DNA from: Verticillium longisporum | Taxonomy: Eukaryota; Ascomycota; Sordariomycetes; Glomerellales; Plectosphaerellaceae | Reading direction: 5' to 3' | Assembly: GCA_019188255.1 (NCBI GenBank) | Contig: JAETXT010000015.1 | Location: forward strand, 310,001 to 374,000 | Length of the DNA stretch: 64,000 bases | Shown here: one piece after another, positions 24,582 through 34,070 of the stretch | How positions within the stretch are numbered: position 1 is the stretch's first letter | How the letters are laid out: each line of letters begins with the position of its first letter | Notes under the pieces: generated by a model | Database searches by the model: none | What the model was told of the DNA's origin: nothing | What the model saw: only the letters and a program-made list of their open reading frames with translations | Position numbers and translations under genes: made by a program

Positions 24582-24588
24582 TGAGTCA
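24582..24588. promoter_or_regulatory. Putative Gcn4/CPC1-type site upstream of HIS1
   Basis: TGAGTCA lies about 410 bases before the HIS1 start codon. In yeast and Neurospora, amino-acid synthesis genes are induced on starvation by Gcn4/CPC1, which binds TGASTCA, so the site fits the gene. A 7-mer of this kind is expected several times by chance in 64 kb, so position and context, not the match alone, carry the call. Confidence 0.5.
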
Positions 24589-24997
24589 CCAGAACGACGA
24601 GGCCAGCCAGGAACAGTCACGGTCATCATCGCAATCACAGTCACAGTCGACACAGTCACAGGCTCCCCGACAACATCTCGACTCCCTACAAAGACAGAGC
24701 TTACCGCCTGCATCGTCTTCCCTCCCCCACCCTTTCGACCAGCGCATCGCCTTTGTCCTGTAGTGCACCTCGCGCAGACCCCTCCAAGTCCGACACCGAC
24801 TAGCCTTCGAACTGCAGCCACGGGTCGCATCCATTGGCCTCACCCCACCGTGTTGCGCTCTGTGCCTCGAACCCTCGACTCCATTTCGACCCCTCGAAAG
24901 CCAGTCCTGCGAGATTAATACAACACACCTACATATAGGCAATTGCGCAACCACCTGTTCCCCGGTGACACCCAGAAGGACATACCATTAGCCCCCC

Positions 24998-26289
24998 ATG
25001 GATCTCGTCAACTCGTTGGTCGCACCCGCCCTCCCGCTCCCCCTCTCCGTCCTCCCCCCTCTCTCTCTTCTCGTCGTCCACGCCGTGGAAGCCATGCCAT
25101 GATGATGAAGGGACCAGAAAAGCTGATGGTGAAGGAAAGCCTAGAAGGCCGCCTCCTGTTCGCGGTGCCCAAGAGTGAGTCGAAACGAAACCTCCGCTTC
25201 TCCCGCCGTCACCGATCTGCAGCTGACCACAACCCAACATCCAGAGGGTCGCCTGAACGCCGCCGCCCTCAACCTGCTTGAGGGTGCCGACGTGCAGTTC
25301 CGCCGCGAGAACCGCCTCGACATTGCGCTCGTCAAGAACCTGCCCATCGCGCTCATCTTCCTGCCGGCCGCCGACATACCTACCTTTGTCGGCGAGGGCC
25401 AGTGCGATCTCGGCATCACGGGCTGGGACCAGGTCAAGGAGCACGACGCCAACGTGCGGTCCTACAACCGGTCGCGGCGGGCCTCGGTTGGCGCCGGCGA
25501 CAATGCCGAGGACCCCCTCAAGACGGCGGGCTGCGACCTTGTCATGGAGCTCGGCTTCGGCGCCTGCAAGCTCCAGGTCCAGGTGCCGGAGAAGGGCGGC
25601 TACGCGACGACGGAGGACCTCATCGGCAAGACGATCGGCACGAGCTTCTCGGGCCTCGCCGCCGACCACTTTGCGCGGCTCGAGCTCGGCCTCGAGGGCC
25701 AGCCGAACGGCGAGGACTTTGCGACGCCCAAGAAGATGCGGACCAAGATTATCGAGCTCAGCGGCAGCGTCGAGGCTGCGTGCGCGCTGGGCGTGGCTGA
25801 CGGCATTGTGGATCTCGTCGGTGGGTGTCTCCTCCTCTTCTTTTTCCTCCTCTTCTTTTTCCTCTTGCACATCTCCCCGCTTGCTTCTCCCCCATCCATG
25901 CTGACACGGTTCCCGCAGAATCGGGCGAGACCATGAGGGCAGCGGGCCTCAAGGCCATCGACACGGTGGTCGACTCGCAGGCGGTGCTCATCAAGTCGCG
26001 CAAGCCGTCGAACCAGGCCACGATTGACCTCATCACGGCGCGCATCCAGGGCGTCATCACGGCGCAGCGCTACGTGCTCTGCCAGTACAACATTGAGAGG
26101 GCGCGCCTCACCGAGGCCAAGAGCATCACGCCGGGCAAGCGCGCGCCGACGGTCACGACGCTCGACACGGAGGGCTGGGTCGCCGTCAGCTGCATGGTCG
26201 TCAAGAAGGAGATTGCCGTCGTCATGGACAAGCTGACGGCGGCCGGTGCGCAGGATATTCTGGTGCTCGACATTCACAACTCGCGGTAA
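24998..26289 (+). CDS. HIS1: ATP phosphoribosyltransferase, first step of histidine biosynthesis
   Basis: Catalyses ATP + PRPP to phosphoribosyl-ATP, the committed step and normally the histidine-inhibited one. Exons are 24998-25014, 25140-25174, 25245-25820 and 25919-26289; the introns are 125, 70 and 98 nt. The first exon is only 17 nt with a weak donor (GTTGGT), but joining it restores MDLVNSLEGRLLFAVPKKGR, the N-terminus known from yeast His1. An unspliced alternative start exists at 25098. The 332-residue protein shows the catalytic fold (ALIFLPAADIPTFVGEGQCD, GITGWDQ), the PRPP-binding region (ACALGVADGIVDLVESGETM) and a C-terminal ACT-like regulatory domain from about residue 240 (WVAVSCMVVKKEIAVVMDKL). 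It is about 35 residues longer than yeast His1. Much of the excess is a loop at about residues 86-112 that includes RRASVG. A TGAGTCA site lies upstream, so general amino-acid control is likely. Confidence 0.95.
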
Positions 26290-27355
26290 GCCGTGGGCTT
26301 GGGGGTAACTTCTTGGACACATACAATCGAAAAGGGCCTGCGTGCTGCAATGACAGGAGGGGGATACCATACTTGGGCCCACACAATGTGGTGATGGTGC
26401 CACATGGGCAAGCCCAAGGAGGGACAGGACATCAAAAAGGCATAGATATCAAATGCGAGATTGTCACGACGCGGACGCGGACACGGGTAGGGCTGAAGTG
26501 ACATGGTGCATCGGCAGGATTCAACTGCTTGGTTGATTTGATGGACCCGGCCGTCGTACATTGGTGGCTCATCAGCATCGTCCTCGAATTGCAGTGACCT
26601 TAGGTGAAAACGAGCGACGGTTTGCATCATGCCTGGCAATACGAAGCACCGCCACTGGGAACAGCCCGCCCTGCGCCTCTTCCAAAACCCCATGTTGCAG
26701 GCTCGAGGGTACAATTGCGAGTGCGAGTGCGAGAGCGAACAGGCGAACCAGGAAGAGTGAAAAATCACACAATGGATCACCCACCTACTAATGCCAGGAA
26801 CAATCTGGTTAGCCGTGTGGAACTGTGCTCCGTCATTGCTCCAGGGCTTTTCCCCTTCGTTAGGAACACCCTGCTGATCCGCCAATCGAGAGACGAGATG
26901 GGACGGCCGTCAAGATGGCCAGTGCGGCTGGGCCCCGAGGCCCCGAAATCGAGGGTCCCGATGCGGACTGGTCTGATGGTCTGATGCAATCGAGATGGCA
27001 AGCCCGAGGAAGGCAGCTTGTCTGAAGATTGACGGATATCTCTTCAGTCACACTATATTTTTCTCCACATTGGAACGTCGGCTCCCGTCGCTGGACTCAT
27101 ACCATAATCAATCGCACCTGCCGCGTCCCGCCCTCGGTACCACCTGCCCGCCATCTCCATCCTTTACGGTACCTGCCAGCCAGCTCCAGCCCAGGGACGG
27201 GAAGGTCCCCCAGGTACAGGAAGGCCCCACCGCTGACCTCATCCTCTCGACCCCGCCAAAGCTTCCCACGAGCTCCAGCTTCCAGCTTCCAGCTTCAACT
27301 TCAACTTCAGCTTCTGGCTTCCAGCTTCCATTCCAGCGCCCAGCTTCCAGCTGCC
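26290..27355. other. Intergenic region between HIS1 and the small membrane protein gene
   Basis: Begins with the HIS1 3' end and finishes with a leader rich in CCAGCTTCCAGCTT-type repeats (about 27265-27350). A minus-strand frame at 26274-26885 runs into the HIS1 stop region and has no recognisable domain. No gene is supported. Confidence 0.6.
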
Positions 27356-27937
27356 ATGTCGTCATCCGTCACGGCGACGAAAGTCACCACGACGCGGGGC
27401 AGCAGCGATGCGGCCGCCGTCGACAAGATGACCCTCTACAAGGTGCGTAACCATCAGCGAGCGACGAGAAGCCTCGATGAAGTGAATCTCATTCAGAGCG
27501 CAATGCGCGCGCGCCAACAATCCTCGAGCCACCGAATGTGTGCACTGACAAGAAACCCCCAGCTGATCATGACGCCCATCATCTTCGTCTCCTTCCTCGT
27601 CTCCCTCGCCTGGGTCGATCTGCGCTACACGCTCATGCGCTACCGCGGCCGTCGGAGCGACAGCAGACTGCCCGCGTGGCTGCACCACCTGGTCTACCGG
27701 CCCGCTCACGAGCATGAAAGGACGAGGCCCGCGCGCGCGGCAGGAGGCGGAGGTGGCCAGAGCCAGACGACGGGCGGGTACTACCACACGAAGCAGAAGA
27801 AGCTGGCCAAGATGGAAATGGCCGATGCCTTTGAGATCCGCACCCACGTCGCCGCCCTCCTGGCTTTCCTTGTCACCGTCGTCGCGTGGACGGGCGTGTC
27901 GCTTCTGCGCTGGGTCTGGACGTCTGTGGCTGTCTGA
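27356..27937 (+). CDS. Small two-span integral membrane protein of unknown function
   Basis: 153 residues from two exons, 27356-27442 and 27563-27937, with a 120-nt intron (GTGCGT donor, CCCCCAG acceptor) inserted in phase 0 after TLYK. I do not recognise the family. Visible features are a Ser/Thr-rich N-terminus of about 28 residues; a first hydrophobic span at about 30-50 (LIMTPIIFVSFLVSLAWVDL); a basic and Gly-rich loop with YYHTKQKKLAKMEMADAFEI; and a second span at about 128-150 (VAALLAFLVTVVAWTGVSLL) ending close to the C-terminus. The well-formed intron, the clean open frame and the sharp contrast between hydrophobic and charged segments support a real gene. The loop motif looks like the part most likely to be conserved. 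The location could be ER or another endomembrane, but nothing in the sequence fixes it. Confidence 0.75.
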   Translation: MSSSVTATKVTTTRGSSDAAAVDKMTLYKVRNHQRATRSLDEVNLIQSAMRARQQSSSHRMCALTRNPQLIMTPIIFVSFLVSLAWVDLRYTLMRYRGRRSDSRLPAWLHHLVYRPAHEHERTRPARAAGGGGGQSQTTGGYYHTKQKKLAKMEMADAFEIRTHVAALLAFLVTVVAWTGVSLLRWVWTSVAV

Positions 27938-28892
27938 GACGAGAGGAAACGGGGCAAGCAGACATGGAATATACCTCTGTGAAGCAATGACCCGATCGAT
28001 ATATGGACAAATATGGGCAGGCGACGCCTCGCATCAGGTCAACCTTGGGAGGAGCAGGTGTGTCTGCCTTCCTCCTTACGCACGTGCTCACGCTGTTGAA
28101 TCCACTCTCGCCAAACGAAGGCGTGTCTTGTGGATAACGCAAGCTGGGCCTACGTCCACTGGCAACATACTGTGTGAGAAGCATGGCAATGGCAGCTTGG
28201 TCGACAAGCCACCGCGGCCGTCTTCTCCGGCCCCTCTTCGTCTTGTGTGGTGCGCAACGACCGGGTATCATGATGGCGATAGCGAGGAGTCTCTGTGGAC
28301 ATCGCGATTGCTGTAAGAAGCAGGACGAAGAAAGAGCGGGAGACGCACGTCGCTCAGCTTGAAAGCGGCAAAAGGAGAAAGATAGGGGCATGCCGTGATC
28401 GCAGGTGCCTGAGCAGACGGAATACGAAGCCCTGCAGAGAACCCTGGCTACCTTGTCTTAAGGCCTAGGAACAGAGCCGATGAGGAGACAGCTGTGCAGT
28501 CGGCGGCGGTGCGGGCAGAGCTATCACACGTGTCGTCGATAGTCCCAGTATCTGTTGCCTTGTCTAGATGCAAACTGAAAGGGGCGCGGGTTGACTTCGC
28601 CACCATGTAAGAAGATGTATATTCATGAAGTATCCGGTCACCTGATTTGATCCCCCCTCTACCAAGACGTTTCAACGAAGCTGATTCTCGGTCTTGCGTC
28701 GACCTCACTTCGTCTCTCTACGAACTCTTTATCCTGTCCAAAAGTGCACACGCATTCATTCTCGCAGCAGTATCACCAGCCAAATGCAAATCGACAAATC
28801 CCCACGACTAGGCACCACCACTCTCGCCCCTTTTCACATTCAAGCACCCACAATGCATGGCCTCGTACGAAAAAGCACTTCCCTGCGCCGCC
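27938..28892. other. Convergent intergenic region
   Basis: 955 bases between the stop codons of the small membrane protein (plus) and the GNAT protein (minus). No domain-bearing frame, repeat or RNA gene is seen. Confidence 0.6.
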
Positions 28893-29789
28893 TCACAAGG
28901 GACCAAGCTCCGCGGCCTGCACAGCGGCACCGCCGTCCGCCCGCCAGACGAGGCTCATCTGCGGCAGGCTCACCTCCCAGAGGACCTGCTCGTACATGCT
29001 CTCGACGACGAACCCGGCCCCGCGGTACAGATGGACCGCCGCCCCGAGCGAGCCCATGGTGTGCAGCATGACCTCCTCCACGCCCGCCGCCCGGACGTGC
29101 GCCATGACGGCGTCGAGCATCTTGCGGCCGACGCCCAGCCCCCGCGCCGCGGGGTCGATGATGAAGCCCTTCAGCTGCGCGCTCCGGCGGCGGGGCGCGG
29201 CCCCCGCGACGTCGGCGTCGGCGTCGGCGTCCCTCGCGTCGAGGAGCACCGTGCCGAGAATGCCGTCGTCCGGTCCCAGGGCCGCCCAGACCTGCGAGGT
29301 CGGGCTCGAGGCGAGGCGCGCGAGGATGTCGCCAAAGTCGCGCGCGAGGGCCGTCTCGAAGGCGAGGCCCCACCCTGTGATGGCGGGGTAGTAGGCCATG
29401 TGCATGTCGAGGCAGCGGGCGAGGAAGCCCGGTCTGTAGCCGGGGAGGACGCGGACGGCCGGCGGGGACGGGGCTGTGCGGCGGTCTCCGGGGCCGGCGT
29501 GGTGATTTAGGGCCGCTTGCGTCGAGGCTGTACCCTGAGGCGTCAATCTTGGCGGGTCCGTTGGCGTGACGAGGTCCATTTGAACGAGTTCCTGGAGGGC
29601 CGCGTCGGAAATGGCATCATCTTTGTCTAGTGATGGCATGGAACATTGATTGCCTATTTTCAAGAGCAATTGAAGGGCGGGAATGGATAGGCGGGTGTCG
29701 GTGAGGACGTGTTGGATGGATTCCAAGTCCTGCGTAAGGTCCCGAGAGACATGAGAATTGACCTTGCCCGCCAGGTGATTTGCGACCAT
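28893..29789 (-). CDS. GNAT acetyltransferase with a short winged-helix-like N-terminal segment
   Basis: 298 residues, single exon. The C-terminal half is a GNAT N-acetyltransferase: AQLKGFIIDPAARGLGVG gives the beta4 strand and the acetyl-CoA pyrophosphate loop (R-G-x-G-V-G-R type, here RGLGVGRK), followed by MLDAVMAHVRAAGVEEVMLH and AAVHLYRGAGFV. Residues about 115-160 (GYRPGFLARCLDMHMAYYP, then GWGLAFETALARDFGDIL) match the linker seen in bacterial MarR-GNAT proteins. Residues about 30-85 (LSIPALQLLLKIG, then ISDAALQELVQMDLVTP and LTPQG) resemble a shortened winged helix; this is inference. There are no introns. GC content in the GNAT part is very high, and an Ala-Asp repeat lies at about residue 190. 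The acetyl acceptor is unknown. The architecture suggests ancient or recent transfer from bacteria. The start ATG has A at -3. The gene borders the 10-kb gene-free region on its 5' side. Confidence 0.85.
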   Translation of the reverse strand: MVANHLAGKVNSHVSRDLTQDLESIQHVLTDTRLSIPALQLLLKIGNQCSMPSLDKDDAISDAALQELVQMDLVTPTDPPRLTPQGTASTQAALNHHAGPGDRRTAPSPPAVRVLPGYRPGFLARCLDMHMAYYPAITGWGLAFETALARDFGDILARLASSPTSQVWAALGPDDGILGTVLLDARDADADADVAGAAPRRRSAQLKGFIIDPAARGLGVGRKMLDAVMAHVRAAGVEEVMLHTMGSLGAAVHLYRGAGFVVESMYEQVLWEVSLPQMSLVWRADGGAAVQAAELGPL

Positions 29790-31942
29790 TATGATGATGC
29801 GCTGCTGTGTGAAGCCTGGCTACGATGAGAATCTGTCACGTTGCGTTGCTATAACATGCTGTTTATATGCCAGAACTGAAGCCACTGACGCAGTGAGTCA
29901 TGGGAAGGGCGCGCCCAGGCTGGCGGGTTGACATTCGAGTTGCCGGGTTGTGGAATCCTTCGCGCAGTGGAGTCCATGATTGCAAAGGAATACACGAACA
30001 ACCACCTCGCGAAGGCTCGATTTTGCTGGGGCCCAGCTCCACGGCTCACTTGCACGAGTTCCCTCATGTTGTGTTGATCTAGGTGTCTCGATCTTGCTTG
30101 GCACCATGGTTACTACGATGGTGACGAGAGGGGAACCGGAGCTCTGCCTCCTTTGAGTAAAGACAGGGCGGGGGTGCAAGCGTTCGGGAACTGGAGGGGC
30201 TTGAGGGGGTACAAATTCGACGACACACCGACAACCAGTGTACGGCTTCAGAGAAGTGAACACCAAATGTGTGCGTACCTCTCGCCTCACATGCTGCCCT
30301 CTTGGTTCAGGGTCCTCAAGCTTACGACCAAAATCGATGCTTTGGTGATTCTGATGCCGTTCGACCAGAGAAATGTACTGCTGGCAGTGGCACGCCGCAC
30401 ATGACCCTCTGATAAAATTCAGCACGCCAAACCAAGAAAACAGCAAAGGCGCCGTTCCCGGTCGTATTGCTTGATCTGTATTACTAGGTCTGGCTGAAGC
30501 ATCTTGCCACACACGCCAAGTGACGTACCATACACTCTTCAATCGATAATCTGGTCGAGACTAGACTGCCTGTCGATCTGATCATTGCCCTGCCTGTGAT
30601 GCGCGACAATCACTGCACCCTCATAGTATCTTGTGTCTCCTTGGCCCAACCTGTATATTTATACGCTGGGATGGCCGCTCGTATTGCATGTAGAGGTCTT
30701 GTCCATGGTCACGAAGTTGCATATAGATGCCACGCTGGTATCCACGGCGGAAACAATGCTCCAGGAGCCTGCCCTGCACTTGAAATGCACTGCATACTGT
30801 TGAGAGGGTACCCAAACCATGGCTCGCCTTGTTTTGAGAGTACTTCAAATGCTGTCATGGTTGAATGGACCACCTTCAATCACTAGCACAGCGCCATACG
30901 CAATTTGGGGCCATAATGGATGGCAGTGTGACCGGTTGCGTGATGAGGGCATGTGAGTTTTCCACTCCTGAAGCTCTAGGCCTTCAGTATAGCGACCAAG
31001 TCTGAGCTTGACATTTGAATGCAAGACCTTTGAAGGCTATGTCCTATATTGAGTTTGGGAAGAAAACTTGTGGTCAGTAGCTCGGTGCGCAAGTCATTGT
31101 TGACAAATGGAGCGCCACAGAAACGCCAACAACAACAAAAAGACTAAACTACAATCAACATTAAATAAGGTTCACAAATCAGTCTAGCAATCACGCATCT
31201 ACATGCTGGCTTGAAGCATCATTGACCGGCAGGCGGAGGCGTGGTGTCATACAACACCTCGAGCATCGACCTGAACCTCGACCGTGAGACCAGTTATGGT
31301 CACGTACTACAGAACATCCTTAGATCAGAATAAAACCTGAAGCACAAGCCATTGATGCCCAAACCTATAGGCAAAGCGTGTAAAGTAGTTCGCAAGGCCC
31401 GATGCTTCCGTGTAGATAGTCGTTCAACTCCCAGCGAACGCGGCTGACAAAGGGGATGGCCGCCCTTCGGCGTAGGGTCGACAAGACATGGTTGAGGTTC
31501 GCTGGAAGTTGACTCGTATTTCTTCAACGCGAACGACTGTTTGGCCTGACGCCCGCGGAGACGACGGACATGCTGCCACACGTATGCCTTAGCCTCTGGC
31601 TCTCACATCAACATCCCGGATCCACACATACAAGGCCGATAATTCCACCCTTGGAGATACAGAGGGCATGGACATGATTCTTGGGCAGCACAGGCTAAAA
31701 TGAGATGTCGGGCAGCTGGATGCCGCGAAGACGAGCATCATTCAACTGGTGAAATTCGCGTTAAACTAGATAACGCCTGCTAGATAGTGCCTGCTGAAGA
31801 TGGCTTGGGCAGTTGTAGACGCGTCTGGGCGGAATGAGTTGACTTGCAAAGCGCAGGTTCTCCGCGATGCCCATCATGGAGCCAAGATGGCTTTGAGCCT
31901 TGCAGACTACCTTCAAAAGCCCGTCCGAAGTGAGATGCATAG

Positions 31943-31990
31943 TGTAGCTTGAACATATTGTAGCTTAAACATATTGTAGCTTGAACATAA
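31943..31990. repeat. 16-nt tandem repeat, three copies
   Basis: Unit TGTAGCTTGAACATAT at 31943-31958; 31959-31974 (one mismatch); 31975-31990 (one mismatch). It lies within the gene-free region. Confidence 0.9.
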
Positions 31991-33991
31991 CGTTGACGGG
32001 CGTGGAGAGTAGGTTTCAAGTCCTATCAAAAGAGATCCTTCAGTTTTCGGTCTGCTTCCAAGCATAAGGTAGTCGTGCACCCGCCGGAGTCGCTGCTCTA
32101 CTGCACAGCACAATTCGACGCTCTTTGCATAGCACAGCCTCACCTCGGCACTCGATTATCTGCCCATGACAGGGACCAGGTTCGCGCTGGCATGTACCAC
32201 TGGCATCAAGAACAACCAGTGCAGACCAGACCACTCTACCCCTCCGACGTGGGCACAGGTCCCTGCACTGGACAGCGTCTAGCGCACTGAAGGGACGTAA
32301 CGCATTCGTGTTCCCCCACGCCATTTGGCCTGATGCAAATCTCCAATATCCAGCCTGGGTTTAGTGCAGGAGCCTATCTGGTCCGTTTGGATGCTCGGAG
32401 AGCGAGGCAACCTACCCACGCCTCGGTTGGGAGAAGCTCGGAATGCCAGCAGAGGGGGAGAATGAGCACACAGCCAGGGACTAGCGTGGGGGAGATATTG
32501 GCAGACCCCAGGAGCCTAGTGGCTGGCCGCCCAACAGAGGAGGCACTGGTTTGGACAAGGCGGTCAAATGAGGACATCCTTCGCCATAACTACCTTGGGA
32601 GCAGCCAAGCGGTCCACCATGCAGAGGCTGGCGGTCGTCAATATCCATTGATGGCAGTGCTTCAACAAGTCCCCGAGCTGACCAGCTGCGCTAGAGCGAA
32701 CGAAGATGTTATCGTCTTCTGTTGGGTAGATTGCTGTCTTGTACCCTGATACTCAGATCAGCCATTCCGGGATCAGTCAAGTCAGCCAGAGGACGACTGT
32801 TGAGCATTGTGGCGTCGACTTCAGGACCTATCGCTCGGAGCTGAAGTGCTATGTCGAGGAGCTGCTGCTGGCAATTCGAGGGCCGATGGCATGACTGGCA
32901 GCAATCTTGGTCGCGGTAGAATACTAATTGCGTCGAGACCAAACGGGGTCCCTTGCTGGCTAGTTTTCACCGACGAGCAGAAGCAATGAAGAGGCGACTG
33001 TTCCACTTTCAGCTTGTCTAGCCAAAAAGGTGCTAAGCGGTGTAGTTGATTTCTCCTCCAGACGATGTTGAGGAATGTTGGAGGAAAGTTGTGGGGGTTC
33101 GTCAAGGCGAAGTCAGCTTGCTGCTTGGCCCAAATCCGAGAGAGCGTCGTGGTTGTCTTGGCGAAAGGAGAAGAAGCAAGATGGGTGTTCAGGCAGCATC
33201 GAGAGGGCGGGTTCGGACTATGAAAAGGCGATGCGAGGCACGTGGTTGTCTTGGAGGTGAGACGGCGGACGACTGGAGACAAGAGACCGCCTCACACCTG
33301 GTAAAGTAAGCATTGGGCCAGAGTCGGTGACTTAGGACGGGATATGACAGTGAGACAGGCATACATGGCGCGATGGCGCGTTCCCTGTGTGAGGAGTCTG
33401 GCGCAACAGAGAGAGAGCACTGGGAACCAGTCGGTGAAATGGAGAAGAAACCATTGCCCGTGCTCTGCGCAATTGTTACGACGCTCGAACCGGTCACCAA
33501 GGGTTGTATGATATTGAGTTTCTCCCTTTTTCTTTTCCTAACCCGGGCGGAGGTTCCCTGGAGATGAAGATGGAAGGCGGTGCTGGAAGCTGGCAAAATG
33601 ATCGACCCAAAGGTTTCTCAGATCAAGGATTCAGAGGTGACATGTCAACTGCATAGGTGCCTAAGGTTCGTAGATGCCTGCCTGGGCAAGCGAGGCAGGT
33701 TGAAATCTGCTGCTGCTGCTGCTAGTGGTGTTGTCTTGTGATGCAGCGTCAAGAGATATACGCCTTCCTTTTGGTGTGACGGTGCTCTGGCGTAGTTGCT
33801 TCGGGTCCGTAGATCGGTTGCGTTGCGTCAGTGGGTGACTTTCTTGCTGCATTTGCAGGTGCCAGAGGTATTCCGCCGAGCGAGGTGTGTCATGCATGCC
33901 GCTCTTGCTCCCATTGATGCCAGATCTTGCAGTTGCCATCATGAGGTCAGGCCAGAGTCGGGATGCCTTCACCTGCTGCTTCTGATCGCAT

Positions 33992-34070
33992 CTTACGTAC
34001 CTAGGTTCTTACCTTGGTAAGTATGTATTGCCATAAGGTAAAGTACCGTACTTACCTTAGGCAAGGAAGG
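33992..34070. repeat. CCTAGG/CCTTAC-type motif patch
   Basis: Dense mixture of CTTACGTACCTAGG, TACCTTGGTAAG, AAGGTAAAGTACCGTAC and TTACCTTAGG, many in inverted orientation. It belongs to the dispersed intergenic family. Confidence 0.8.

Larger units (their letters stand above)
23345..24997. other. Divergent intergenic region between the sugar transporter and HIS1
   Basis: About 1.65 kb, or less if the transporter has an upstream exon in 23345-23750. It contains a (CGGTCG)n stretch near 23430-23457 that encodes the Arg-Asp repeats in the open transporter frame, a TACCTAGGTA-type patch at 24080-24111, a TGAGTCA site at 24582, and a C/A-rich HIS1 leader from about 24600. No additional gene is supported. 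Confidence 0.6.

Noticed and set aside
24929..25870. 313-codon minus-strand frame
   Set aside because: Antisense shadow of HIS1 crossing its introns.
26274..26885. 203-codon minus-strand frame next to HIS1
   Set aside because: No recognisable domain, odd composition (many Cys, Trp, His), and it runs into the end of the HIS1 exon.
29894..29900. Further TGAGTCA sites (here and at 43436-43442) as general-control elements
   Set aside because: The 7-mer is expected several times by chance in 64 kb, and the neighbouring genes (GNAT, DUF202) have no known link to amino-acid control.
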